From Bradyrhizobium sp. CSA207 (GTDB lineage Bacteria > Pseudomonadota > Alphaproteobacteria > Rhizobiales > Xanthobacteraceae), in the NCBI RefSeq assembly GCF_029051685.1, contig NZ_JAACFT010000016.1, positions 124,001-188,000 on the forward strand: DNA of 64,000 bases, given 5' to 3'. Positions 17,041-25,201 of the stretch are shown here, in pieces (the stretch's first letter is position 1; each line of letters begins with the position of its first letter). The notes below the pieces were generated by a model, which saw only the letters and a program-made list of their open reading frames with translations, made no database searches and was not told where the DNA came from. Both the position numbers and the translations under genes were made by a program.

Positions 17041-18270
17041 CCTGACAACCACGTCGCCGTCATCGGCGCCGGTCCCGCCGGGCTGATGGCGGCGGAGGCG
17101 CTGGCGCACGGCGGGGTCCGCGTCACCGTCTACGACGCCATGCCGTCGGCGGGCCGCAAATTGCTGATGGCCGGCCGCGGCGGGCTCAATCTCACTCACA
17201 GCGAGCCGCTGCCGCAGTTCATGGCGCGCTATCGCGAGGCGATGCCGAACCTGCAATCAGCGATCGAAGCGTTTCCGCCGGAAGCGTTGCGCGCCTGGTG
17301 CGAGGCGTTGGGCGAGCCGACCTTCGTCGGCACCAGCGGGCGCGTATTTCCAAAGGCGTTCAAGGCATCGCCGTTGCTGCGTGCCTGGCTGCGCCGGCTC
17401 GATGCAGCGGGCGTGCGCTTCGCGTTTCGTCACCGTTGGACCGGTTGGGACGCCGAGGGCCGCTTGCTGTTTCAAACACCGGGCGGCACGTCCGCTGTTG
17501 CCGCCGACGCCACGGTGCTGGCGCTCGGCGGCGCGAGCTGGCCGCGGCTGGGCTCCGACGGCGGCTGGACCACGCTCCTGGCCGACAAGGGCGTTGAGAT
17601 TGCGCCACTGCGACCGGCGAATTGCGGCTTCACTGTCGCCTGGTCCGACGTCTTCCGCACGCGCTTCGAGGGCCAGCCGCTCAAGGGAATCGCGCTGTCG
17701 TTCGGCCCGCACAGCCTGCGCGGTGAGGCGACCATCACGCTCGCGGGAATCGAGGGCGGAGCGATCTATGCGCTGTCGGCCGAGTTGCGTGAGGCGGTGA
17801 CCGCAAAGGGCGAGGCGGTCCTGCACGTCGCATTGCGTCCGGATGTCGGTCGGGCCGAACTGGTCAAGCGCCTGTCCGCCGCGCGCGGCAAGCAATCCTT
17901 CTCCAACTTCCTGCGCAAGGCCGCGCAGCTTCCGCCCGTCGCCGTCGGTCTGCTCCAGGAAGCCGCCATCGGCACGGGCCAGTCACTATCGGCAATGCCG
18001 CCGCAACGATTGGCGGAATTCATCAACGCCGTGCCGATCGAGCTCACCGGCGTCGCGCCCATTGCGCGCGCGATCTCCAGCGCCGGTGGCATCGCCTTTG
18101 AGGAGCTCGACCCTGATTTCATGATCCGCAAGCTTCCGGGCGTCTTCGCCGCCGGCGAGATGCTGGACTGGGAAGCGCCGACCGGCGGATACCTGCTGCA
18201 AGCCTCATTCGCGACCGGCGCCGCCGCGGGGCGAGGCGCGCTGCGATGGATTGCGCGATCGTCTTTCTGA
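17032..18270 (+). CDS. BaiN/HI0933-type FAD-dependent oxidoreductase
   Basis: A 412-residue flavoprotein. The N-terminal dinucleotide fold VIGAGPAGLMAAEALAHGG is near residues 10-28, followed by SAGRKLLMAGRGGLNLTHSE near 43-62, which is the signature of the HI0933/BaiN family, and a C-terminal FAD segment GVFAAGEMLDWEAPTGGYLLQ. The biochemical role of this family is poorly defined; related proteins include bile-acid and other ene-reductases. The start at 17032 is in the second copy of a 28-base tandem duplication and has no strong Shine-Dalgarno sequence. A convergent MFS gene ends nine bases beyond its stop. Confidence 0.87.
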   Translation: MTSPDNHVAVIGAGPAGLMAAEALAHGGVRVTVYDAMPSAGRKLLMAGRGGLNLTHSEPLPQFMARYREAMPNLQSAIEAFPPEALRAWCEALGEPTFVGTSGRVFPKAFKASPLLRAWLRRLDAAGVRFAFRHRWTGWDAEGRLLFQTPGGTSAVAADATVLALGGASWPRLGSDGGWTTLLADKGVEIAPLRPANCGFTVAWSDVFRTRFEGQPLKGIALSFGPHSLRGEATITLAGIEGGAIYALSAELREAVTAKGEAVLHVALRPDVGRAELVKRLSAARGKQSFSNFLRKAAQLPPVAVGLLQEAAIGTGQSLSAMPPQRLAEFINAVPIELTGVAPIARAISSAGGIAFEELDPDFMIRKLPGVFAAGEMLDWEAPTGGYLLQASFATGAAAGRGALRWIARSSF

Positions 18271-18279
18271 TCTGGGCGA

Positions 18280-19497
18280 TCACGACGTCCCGGTTCGAGT
18301 CATGAGATCCGTGACGAGACCGAGCACGCCGAAGCTAGCCGCGACCGTGCAGACCGCCGTCCAGCCGCCGTAGCTCCAGGCCAGCGATGCTGCCGCGGCG
18401 CCGATCCCGCCGCCGACGAAGAACAGCGCCACGAACAGGCCGTTGATGCGGCCGCGTGCTTCGGGACGCAGCAGGTTGACTGCGCGGCGGCCAAGCGTCT
18501 GGTCGGTGGTGATGCCGACGTCGAGCAGGATGGTGCCAAAGCCCAACATGCACAGGGCGGTGATACCGGATTCCAGCACGCCAGCCCAGGCGCAGAGCGC
18601 GAGCGAGCCGATGATGAGCAGGTGGGCCGCGAGCAACATGGGGCGTGCCCAGCCCTTGTCGCCCCAGCGGCCGGCGATCGGCGTTGCCGCGGCGCCGACC
18701 ACTCCGATCAGCGCGAACGCGGCAATTCCCCTGGCGTCGAGGCCGAACGGCGCGTCCGGCAGGCGCAGCGCGACTGCAGACCAGAAGGCGGTGAAGGAGG
18801 CCATGACCAGTGCCGCGGTCCAGGCCCGGACACGGAGCACGGGCTCTTCCCGCAGCAGTGTCGGAAAGGAGCGCAGCAATTCGCCGTAGCTCGTGCGCGC
18901 CGTCGGCTGAAGTACTGGCAGATAGCGGCCAAGCGCGCCGGCAAGCAGTGCCATCAGGCCGGCTGAGAGGATGTAGTAGGCACGCCAGCTCCAGAGATCG
19001 GCGATCAAGCTTGCCGCTGGCCGCGACAACAGGATGCCGATCATCAGTCCGCTCATGACCTCGCCGATGGCCTGGCCGCGACGCTCCGGCGCGACCATGG
19101 ACGCGACCAGCGGGACTATCATCTGGATCGCCGCACAAGAGGCGCCGAGAACGAAGCTGGCAAGCAGCAGCAGCGTTGGCGTCGGCGCCAGCGCCGTCGC
19201 AATTGCGGCGAGGATGGCGCAGCCGAGCGTGCGCAGGATAAGGCGGCGGTTTTCGATGAGATCGACGAGCGGGACCAGCAACAGCAGGCCGAGCGCATAA
19301 CCGAGCAGCGTCAGCGTGCTGACGAGGCCCGTCTGCCAGTCTGGCATCGCAAGCGATCGGCCGATCAGACCGACCAAAATCTGCGGTGCGAATAAATTGG
19401 TGACGACAACGCCGGTGGTGATCGCGCCGAGCCAGATCAGGGGCCGCTCGGAGAGTTGCTTGGAAGGCGCAAGCCTGGTGGTTTCTGAAATGGTCAT
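18280..19497 (-). CDS. MFS transporter
   Basis: A 405-residue integral membrane protein with about twelve helices, of the YnfM/AraJ-like drug or sugar efflux type. PLIWLGAITTGVVVTNLFAPQILVG starts the first helix region and LVDLIENRRLILRTLGC forms the loop 2-3 signature. No substrate can be inferred. It is divergent from a LysR gene across 91 bases, a usual arrangement for a regulated efflux pump, so that LysR protein is its likely regulator. Confidence 0.86.
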   Translation of the reverse strand: MTISETTRLAPSKQLSERPLIWLGAITTGVVVTNLFAPQILVGLIGRSLAMPDWQTGLVSTLTLLGYALGLLLLVPLVDLIENRRLILRTLGCAILAAIATALAPTPTLLLLASFVLGASCAAIQMIVPLVASMVAPERRGQAIGEVMSGLMIGILLSRPAASLIADLWSWRAYYILSAGLMALLAGALGRYLPVLQPTARTSYGELLRSFPTLLREEPVLRVRAWTAALVMASFTAFWSAVALRLPDAPFGLDARGIAAFALIGVVGAAATPIAGRWGDKGWARPMLLAAHLLIIGSLALCAWAGVLESGITALCMLGFGTILLDVGITTDQTLGRRAVNLLRPEARGRINGLFVALFFVGGGIGAAAASLAWSYGGWTAVCTVAASFGVLGLVTDLMTRTGTS

Positions 19498-19588
19498 GTG
19501 GACCTCGCAACGATGGTGCGGGTCCTTTAACCGGCCGGGACAATATGCTACAATTCAAATAAGCCTATAAAGAATATGCGAGTTCGTT

Positions 19589-20491
19589 ATGAATACCCAT
19601 GACCTCGTCGCTTTCGTCGCGGTGGTCGAGACCGGATCGATCGTTGCGGCCTCGGCCCGTCTCAATCTCACTCAGCCCGGTGTGACCCGGCGCATCCAGA
19701 ATCTCGAGGAGATGTTGGGTGCGCAGCTCCTGGATCGGCTCTCCAAACCGCTCAAGCCGACGGCCGCGGGCCATGAAGCCTATGAGCAGGGCAGGCGCCT
19801 GCTCAGGATGCTGGATGACCTCAAGTCCGGTGTTGCGAATGACGGCGTCGTGCGCGGCGAGTTCAGGCTCGGTCTCACGCCGTTTCTGTCCGAGGCCGGG
19901 CTCACCGCACCGCTAGACGCGGTGCGTGCCGAATTTCCGGCTCTGGCCGTGCGGGTTGTTTCCGGCTGGTCGCCGCATCAGGTCGAGCGCGTCTGTCGCA
20001 ACGAGCTCGATGCGGCCGCGATTTGTCTGCCTGACGGCGCCGTGCCCCCGGCGGATCTCCTGGCCGACGATCTCGGTGCGCAGCCGGTCCTGTTCGTCGT
20101 CGCACGCGACATCAAGATGCCGCGCATCGTCGACATGGAGCGACTGTCGCAGATGTCCTGGGTGATCAACCAGGATGGTTGCGGATTTCGCGACGCACTG
20201 AAGCGTCAGTTCGACGCCGAGCATTTGCCTTTCAACATCGCGGTGGAGGCCCTCGACAGCGAGCTTCGCCTGTCGCTGGTCGCGCGCGGCCTCGGCGTCG
20301 GTCTGGTGACGCCGATTGGGTTGAGGCGGAGCGCATTTCGCGACAAGCTCAGGCCGGTCGCGGTTCGGGATTTCAAGCCGGCCGTACGCGCGTGGATCGT
20401 GCACCGCCCGCCGGCCGGCCGATTGGCGCGTCCGATCGAGCTGTTTCGTGACGGGCTGGATCGGGAGTTGAAAGCGCTGATCGGCGCTTAG
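19589..20491 (+). CDS. LysR-family transcriptional regulator
   Basis: A 300-residue LysR-type regulator. The helix-turn-helix reads LVAFVAVVETGSIVAASARLNLTQPGVTRRIQNLEEMLG near residues 6-44, and the effector domain begins near residue 90. It is divergent from an MFS transporter gene with AT-rich sequence between (19540-19580), the likely shared promoter region. The signal it senses is unknown. Confidence 0.88.
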   Translation: MNTHDLVAFVAVVETGSIVAASARLNLTQPGVTRRIQNLEEMLGAQLLDRLSKPLKPTAAGHEAYEQGRRLLRMLDDLKSGVANDGVVRGEFRLGLTPFLSEAGLTAPLDAVRAEFPALAVRVVSGWSPHQVERVCRNELDAAAICLPDGAVPPADLLADDLGAQPVLFVVARDIKMPRIVDMERLSQMSWVINQDGCGFRDALKRQFDAEHLPFNIAVEALDSELRLSLVARGLGVGLVTPIGLRRSAFRDKLRPVAVRDFKPAVRAWIVHRPPAGRLARPIELFRDGLDRELKALIGA

Positions 20492-20529
20492 CGCAAGATG
20501 AGTCTTTGTTGAATCGATGAGCGCGGCGG

Positions 20530-20697
20530 AGCTTAAGTCACCTCTCCCGTAGGGAGAGGTCGGATCGCATCGAGAGATGCGATCCGGGTGAGGGGTTACA
20601 GACTCACCGAATGCTGCGGCCCTCACCCGGATTGCACTGGACGATGCTTCGCATCGCCAGGCACAATCCGACCTCTCCCCGCTGGGGAGAGGTGAAC
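20530..20697. repeat. dispersed palindromic repeat
   Basis: Bounded by CACCTCTCCCGTAGGGAGAGG and CCTCTCCCCGCTGGGGAGAGG, with internal ATCGCATCGAGAGATGCGAT and GATGCTTCGCATCG hairpins. Occupies the spacer between convergent genes and could stop transcription from both sides. Confidence 0.7.
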
Positions 20698-20731
20698 CGT
20701 GGGCCGTCCACCGGACGTCATTTCATCAGTT

Positions 20732-21811
20732 CTAGCGCAGCTTCCCGCGTGCTGCCACCGGCAGCGTGCCGATGATCTCCTCGCCGCGCACCATCACCAC
20801 CTCGTCCATCATGTTGACGACGACGCAGACGTGGTTCGGCACGATGCGCACGACGTCGCCGACATTGGGCCGCGTGTTGCTGCGGGACAGGTCGAGGAAA
20901 CCGTGCTCCTCAGCGAAGCGCGCGATCTTGGCTTCGGGATGCTCCAGGATCAGGCCGTGGCCGTCGAGCCCGCCGGTGTCCGACGTCAGTGTCTTCGAGC
21001 CGGCATCCAGAATGCCGCGCTCGGGTGCGGCGCGGCTCACCACCGTCGAATAGATGTGCAGCGCGCAATCGTCCCAGGTGGCGACGCCGGCGGCGACCTG
21101 CATGCGATCATTGTAGATGTAAGTGCCGAAGCGATGCTCGGTGCCGCCCTTGAGCTTGCCGATGTTCTTGAGGTTGGGCGTGCCGCCGGTCGAGACGATG
21201 GTGGCCTCTAGCCCATGCGCGCGTACGCCGGCCAGCGCCTCATCGTAGAATTTTTGCGCGTCGGCCCAGCCGGTCTCGGTCGGATAGAGCATGAAGCCGG
21301 CGAATTGCAGCCCCTTGGACGCCGCGATTTCGCGCGCCAGCGCGATCGCTTCGGCCGACGTCTCGACGCCGGCGCGCTTGCGGCCGGTGTCGCACTCGAC
21401 CACCACCGACAGCGGCCGGCCCGATGCCGCCGCGGCTTTGGGCAGGCCGGCCACCACGGTCGAATTGTCGGCGGCGACTGTCATGTTGGCCTTGGCCTGC
21501 AGCGCGGCGAGGCGCGCCATCTTCTCTTCGCCGAGGAGATTGTAGCTGATCAGGATATTGTCGATGCCGGCATTGGCCATGATCTCGGCCTCGCCGAGTT
21601 TTTGGCAGGTGATGCCCTTCGCGCCGGCCGCGACCTGCATCTTCGCGATGGTCGGGTTCTTGTGGGTCTTGATGTGCGGCCGGTTGGCGATGCCGGCATC
21701 GTCGCAGGCCTTCTGGATCCGCGCGATGTTGCGCTCGACCTTGTCCATGTCGATGACGGCGCAGGGCGTGCCGTATTCGCGGGCGATCTTGGCGGCAAGA
21801 GTGGTTGTCAT
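20732..21811 (-). CDS. DSD1-family PLP enzyme (D-threonine aldolase/D-serine dehydratase-like)
   Basis: A 359-residue fold-type III pyridoxal-phosphate enzyme. The N-terminal alanine-racemase-like barrel has TPCAVIDMDKVERNIARIQ and the PLP lysine in NRPHIKTHKNP near residue 49. The C-terminal part has the metal-binding PNHVCVVVNMMD characteristic of D-threonine aldolase and D-serine dehydratase. The reaction is probably retro-aldol cleavage or deamination of a beta-hydroxy D-amino acid, but the choice between them is not settled by sequence. It ends the cluster of minus-strand genes with uup three bases upstream of its start, likely one transcript. Confidence 0.87.
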   Translation of the reverse strand: MTTTLAAKIAREYGTPCAVIDMDKVERNIARIQKACDDAGIANRPHIKTHKNPTIAKMQVAAGAKGITCQKLGEAEIMANAGIDNILISYNLLGEEKMARLAALQAKANMTVAADNSTVVAGLPKAAAASGRPLSVVVECDTGRKRAGVETSAEAIALAREIAASKGLQFAGFMLYPTETGWADAQKFYDEALAGVRAHGLEATIVSTGGTPNLKNIGKLKGGTEHRFGTYIYNDRMQVAAGVATWDDCALHIYSTVVSRAAPERGILDAGSKTLTSDTGGLDGHGLILEHPEAKIARFAEEHGFLDLSRSNTRPNVGDVVRIVPNHVCVVVNMMDEVVMVRGEEIIGTLPVAARGKLR

Positions 21812-21814
21812 GGG

Positions 21815-23626
21815 TTAAACCTGTTCAATCTCTTCGCGGAGCATTTCCAGTTCGAGCCAGCGCTCTTCTGCGGCGGACAATTCGTCATGCGCCTTGGCGA
21901 TGGCGGCCGATGTATCGTCAAATGTCTTGCGATCCTTAGCGTAGAGATTGGGATCGTCGAGTACGCGTTGCAGCTTGGCGATATCGGCCTGCAACGTCTC
22001 CATCTTCTTCGGCAGCATTTCCAGCGCATGCTTCTCGTTGAAGCTCAATCGCCGCTTGGGTGCAGAGGCGGGCGCTGCGGGCCGATCCTCCTTCTTTTCC
22101 GCAGGGGCTTGCGTCTTCGCCGTCTCGCGCTTGAGGTCGGCGCCGCGTTGCGTCAGCATGTCGCTGTAGCCGCCGGCATATTCGACCCACTTGCCGTCGC
22201 CTTCCGGCGCGATCACCGAGGTGACGACGCGGTCGAGGAAGTCGCGGTCATGGCTGATCAGGATGACCGTGCCCTCGTAATCGCCGAGCATGTCCTCGAG
22301 CACGTCGAGCGTCTCGAGATCGAGGTCATTAGTCGGCTCGTCGAGCACCAGCAGGTTCGAGGGCTTTGCCAACGCGCGCGCCAGCATCAGCCGGCCGCGT
22401 TCGCCGCCGGAGAGCACCTCCACCGGTGTGCCGCGCTGCTCCTGCGCGAACAGAAAGTCCTTCATGTAGCCGACCACATGCTTCGGCTTGCCACCGACCA
22501 TGATCTGGTCGCCACGGCCGCCGGTCAGCGCTTCGGCCAAGGTCGATTTCGGATCGAGGCTTTCGCGATGCTGGTCGAGCGTCGCTATTTCCAGGTTGGC
22601 CCCTAACCGCACCGTGCCGGAGTCCGGCTGCGCGCCACCGGTGAGCAGATTGACCAGCGTGGTCTTGCCGGCGCCGTTCGGTCCGATGACGCCGAGCCGG
22701 TCGCCGCGCTGGATGCGGGTCGAGAAATTGTCGACGATCATGCGCTCGCCAAAGGCCTTGGTGATGCCCTTGGCCTCGATCACGAGCTTGCCGGATTGCT
22801 CCGCCTCGGCCGCTGCGAGATTGGCGCTGCCGGCCGTGCCGCGGTAATTGCGACGCTGGTCGCGCAGCGCGTGCAGATTGCCGAGTCGCTTGACGTTGCG
22901 CTTGCGCCGGCCGGAGACGCCGTGGCGCAGCCAGTGTTCCTCGTCGACGATCTTGCGGTCGAGCTTGTGCTGGTCACGTTCTTCCTCGGCAAGCACCTCG
23001 TCGCGCCAGGCTTCAAATGCGGCAAAGCCACGGTCGATCTGCTTGATCCGGCCGCGGTCGAGCCACGCGGTCGAGCGCGAGAGATTGGAGAGGAAGCGGC
23101 GGTCGTGGCTGATCAGCACCAGTGCGCTGCGGCGGCTGTCGAGCTCTTTTTCAAGCCACTCGATCGTGGAGAGATCCAGATGGTTGGTCGGCTCGTCCAG
23201 CAGAAGAATGTCAGGCGAGGGCGCCAGCACGCACGCCAGTGCCGCGCGACGCGCCTCGCCGCCGGAAAGGTTTTCTGGGTTCTCGTTACCGGTGAGTTCG
23301 AGCTGCTCCAGCAAATAGCGCGCCTGGTATGGATCGTCACCCGGCGCGAGGCCCGCCTCGACATAGGCCAATGTGGTCTTGTGATCGCCGAAGTCCGGCT
23401 CCTGCTGCAAATAGCGAACGGTCGCGCCGGGCTGTACGAAACGCGTGCCGCCGTCGGGTTCGACGATGCCGGCCGCGATCTTCAGCAATGTCGATTTGCC
23501 GGAGCCGTTGCGGCCGATCAGGCAGACCCGCTCGCTTGCCGCGACATTGAGCTCGACGCCACTCAGCAGCGGCGTGCCGCCGAAGGTCAGCTTGATGTCC
23601 TTCAGTTGGATCAGCGGCGGCGCCAT
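21815..23626 (-). CDS. uup: ABC-F family ATPase Uup
   Basis: A 603-residue soluble protein with two ATP-binding cassettes and no membrane segment. Walker A motifs are GRNGSGKST near residues 38-46 and GPNGAGKTT near 317-325. Signatures are NLSGGEARRAAL and VLSGGERGRLML, and Walker B motifs LLLDEPTNHLDL and LVLDEPTNDLDL. The C-terminal 100 residues after APAEKKEDRP form a charged coiled coil, which is the DNA-binding tail typical of Uup. ABC-F proteins act on ribosomes or branched DNA; Uup affects transposon excision and ribosome function. It lies three bases from the YaiI-type gene and four from the PLP enzyme gene. Confidence 0.9.
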   Translation of the reverse strand: MAPPLIQLKDIKLTFGGTPLLSGVELNVAASERVCLIGRNGSGKSTLLKIAAGIVEPDGGTRFVQPGATVRYLQQEPDFGDHKTTLAYVEAGLAPGDDPYQARYLLEQLELTGNENPENLSGGEARRAALACVLAPSPDILLLDEPTNHLDLSTIEWLEKELDSRRSALVLISHDRRFLSNLSRSTAWLDRGRIKQIDRGFAAFEAWRDEVLAEEERDQHKLDRKIVDEEHWLRHGVSGRRKRNVKRLGNLHALRDQRRNYRGTAGSANLAAAEAEQSGKLVIEAKGITKAFGERMIVDNFSTRIQRGDRLGVIGPNGAGKTTLVNLLTGGAQPDSGTVRLGANLEIATLDQHRESLDPKSTLAEALTGGRGDQIMVGGKPKHVVGYMKDFLFAQEQRGTPVEVLSGGERGRLMLARALAKPSNLLVLDEPTNDLDLETLDVLEDMLGDYEGTVILISHDRDFLDRVVTSVIAPEGDGKWVEYAGGYSDMLTQRGADLKRETAKTQAPAEKKEDRPAAPASAPKRRLSFNEKHALEMLPKKMETLQADIAKLQRVLDDPNLYAKDRKTFDDTSAAIAKAHDELSAAEERWLELEMLREEIEQV

Positions 23627-23628
23627 CG

Positions 23629-24132
23629 TCAGCCCTGGCTTGAATTCTGGTTCGTTGCGGCCGCATCAGTGCGGCGGCGCTGGATCCGGCGCAGCGTCTG
23701 GTCGAGCGCCGCAAGGAATGTCGAACGATCGCGCGGCGCGAACGATCGCGGACCGCCGGTGACTTCGCCCGCCGAGCGCAGATCCGTCATCAGATTGCGC
23801 ACCGCCAGCGTCATGCCGATCGACTCTTCCGTGAACGGCTTTCCGTTCGGTGCGATCACGTCTGCGCCTGCCTTGACGCAGCGGCTGGCGAGCGGAATGT
23901 CTGATGTGACGACGACGTCGCCGGGTTTGGCTCGTTCCGCGATCCAGTCGTCGGCCGCGTCCATGCCGGCGCCTGCCGCAATCCGCTCAATCAGTGGGTC
24001 CTGGGGCACGCGGATGAAATTGCCGGCGACCACGCTCACGGGCACGCCATGGCGGGCCGCGACGCGGTAGATCTCGTCCTTCACGGGACAAGCGTCGGCG
24101 TCGACATAGATGCGGTTGGGGGTATCAGTCAT
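23629..24132 (-). CDS. YaiI/YqxD family protein (UPF0178)
   Basis: A 167-residue protein of the DUF188 family, a PIN-like fold of unknown cellular role. The family start [18 protein letters not shown] is at residues 6-23, [13 protein letters not shown] near 73-85 and [15 protein letters not shown] near 105-119. The ATG at 24132 is preferred over the upstream one at 24162, since the conserved domain begins right after it. It lies two bases from uup on the same strand. Confidence 0.88.
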   Translation of the reverse strand: MTDTPNRIYVDADACPVKDEIYRVAARHGVPVSVVAGNFIRVPQDPLIERIAAGAGMDAADDWIAERAKPGDVVVTSDIPLASRCVKAGADVIAPNGKPFTEESIGMTLAVRNLMTDLRSAGEVTGGPRSFAPRDRSTFLAALDQTLRRIQRRRTDAAATNQNSSQG

Positions 24133-24237
24133 TCGCCGCGTGGTACCCCATTCGGGCTGCAAAGGCGAGGGGGATTGACCGTGGTTCCCGGCGGCCTACG
24201 ATCGACGCCGAAACAACAAGAATTCAGGGAAAACCCC

Positions 24238-25038
24238 ATGCCGAACCGGCTCGAAACCTACCGCGTCAAGGCCCACAACACCGCCAAGCAATCCGAAAAC
24301 AAGATGCATGACGACACGGTGGCGCGCCGCTTCGGCTTTTCCGGCGGGCTGGTCCCGGGCGTCGATGTATTCGCCTATATGATGCACGTGCCGGTGGCGC
24401 GCTGGGGCCGCGAATTCCTTGCGCGCGGGCTGGTCGAGGCGCGCTTCATCAAGCCGGTCTATGACGGTGAGACCGCGGATGTCGATGCGACCGAGCACAA
24501 CGACGTGCTGACGATCGAGGCGTTCAGTCGCGGCGAGCTGTGCGCCACGGGAGCGGCCTCGTTGCCGGCGACTGTGCCCGCGTTCTCGTTGAACGATTAT
24601 GTCGAGGTGCCGGCCGCAGCCGAGCGCAAGCCGGTCAGCCCGGCGACGTTCGAGACAGGCAAATGGCTTGGCACCGAGCCCCGCCGGTGGATTGGTCAGG
24701 CGGCCGCTGACTATCTCGCCGACATCCGGGAAACCGATCCGATCTTCGCGCGCGAGGGGCTTGGCCATCCCGGCCTGATCCAGCGGGTCATGAACCGGGT
24801 GCTGGTGGACAACACCGTTCTGGGCCCGTGGATCCATGTCGGCAGCCGCATGCAGCTTCTGTCAGCCGCGCGCGCCGGTGACGAGATCATTGCACGAGCC
24901 AAGGTGACAGCGAACTATGAGAAGAAGGGCCACCGTTTCGTCGAGCTCGACGCACTCGTCGTCAGTAACGGCACGACACCGCTCGCGCACTGCCAGCACA
25001 TCGCGATCTACCAGCCGCGCGAGCAGGCAGCGGCGTAG
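24238..25038 (+). CDS. MaoC-like/hotdog domain protein, function unknown
   Basis: A 266-residue protein. The N-terminal half has DTVARRFGFSGGLVPGVDVFAYMMH near residues 22-46, which looks like the hydratase/hotdog helix of MaoC relatives, and the C-terminal half has GSRMQLLSAARAGDEIIARAKV near 202-223. It thus looks like two hotdog repeats fused in one chain. The enzymatic His/Asp pair is not clear, so activity is uncertain. The start at 24238 follows GGGAAAA. It is divergent from the YaiI-type gene across 105 bases. Confidence 0.72.
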   Translation: MPNRLETYRVKAHNTAKQSENKMHDDTVARRFGFSGGLVPGVDVFAYMMHVPVARWGREFLARGLVEARFIKPVYDGETADVDATEHNDVLTIEAFSRGELCATGAASLPATVPAFSLNDYVEVPAAAERKPVSPATFETGKWLGTEPRRWIGQAAADYLADIRETDPIFAREGLGHPGLIQRVMNRVLVDNTVLGPWIHVGSRMQLLSAARAGDEIIARAKVTANYEKKGHRFVELDALVVSNGTTPLAHCQHIAIYQPREQAAA

Positions 25039-25068
25039 GGGAAGAGGTACAGCGCGTCCTCACATTCG

Positions 25069-25173
25069 CTGTCATTCCCCGCGAAGGCGGGGAATCCAGT
25101 ACGCCACGGCCCATCGGTCAATCACTAACTTCTCGGAATACTGGATCGCCCGCCTTCGCGGGCGATGACAGTA
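25069..25173. repeat. dispersed repeat, CTGTCATTCCCCGCGAAGG family
   Basis: Bounded by CTGTCATTCCCCGCGAAGG and GCGGGCGATGACAG, with GGAATCCAGTAC and ACTGGATCGCC arms inside. Same family at 33147-33271 and 39188-39305. Confidence 0.8.
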
Positions 25174-25201
25174 AGAGTGCGGAGGCGGAAGAGAGCGCCC
25201 C

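Noticed and set aside
18285-18305. GGTTCGAGTC resembling a tRNA T-loop
   Set aside because: No acceptor or anticodon stem can be built around it and it lies at the end of an MFS gene.
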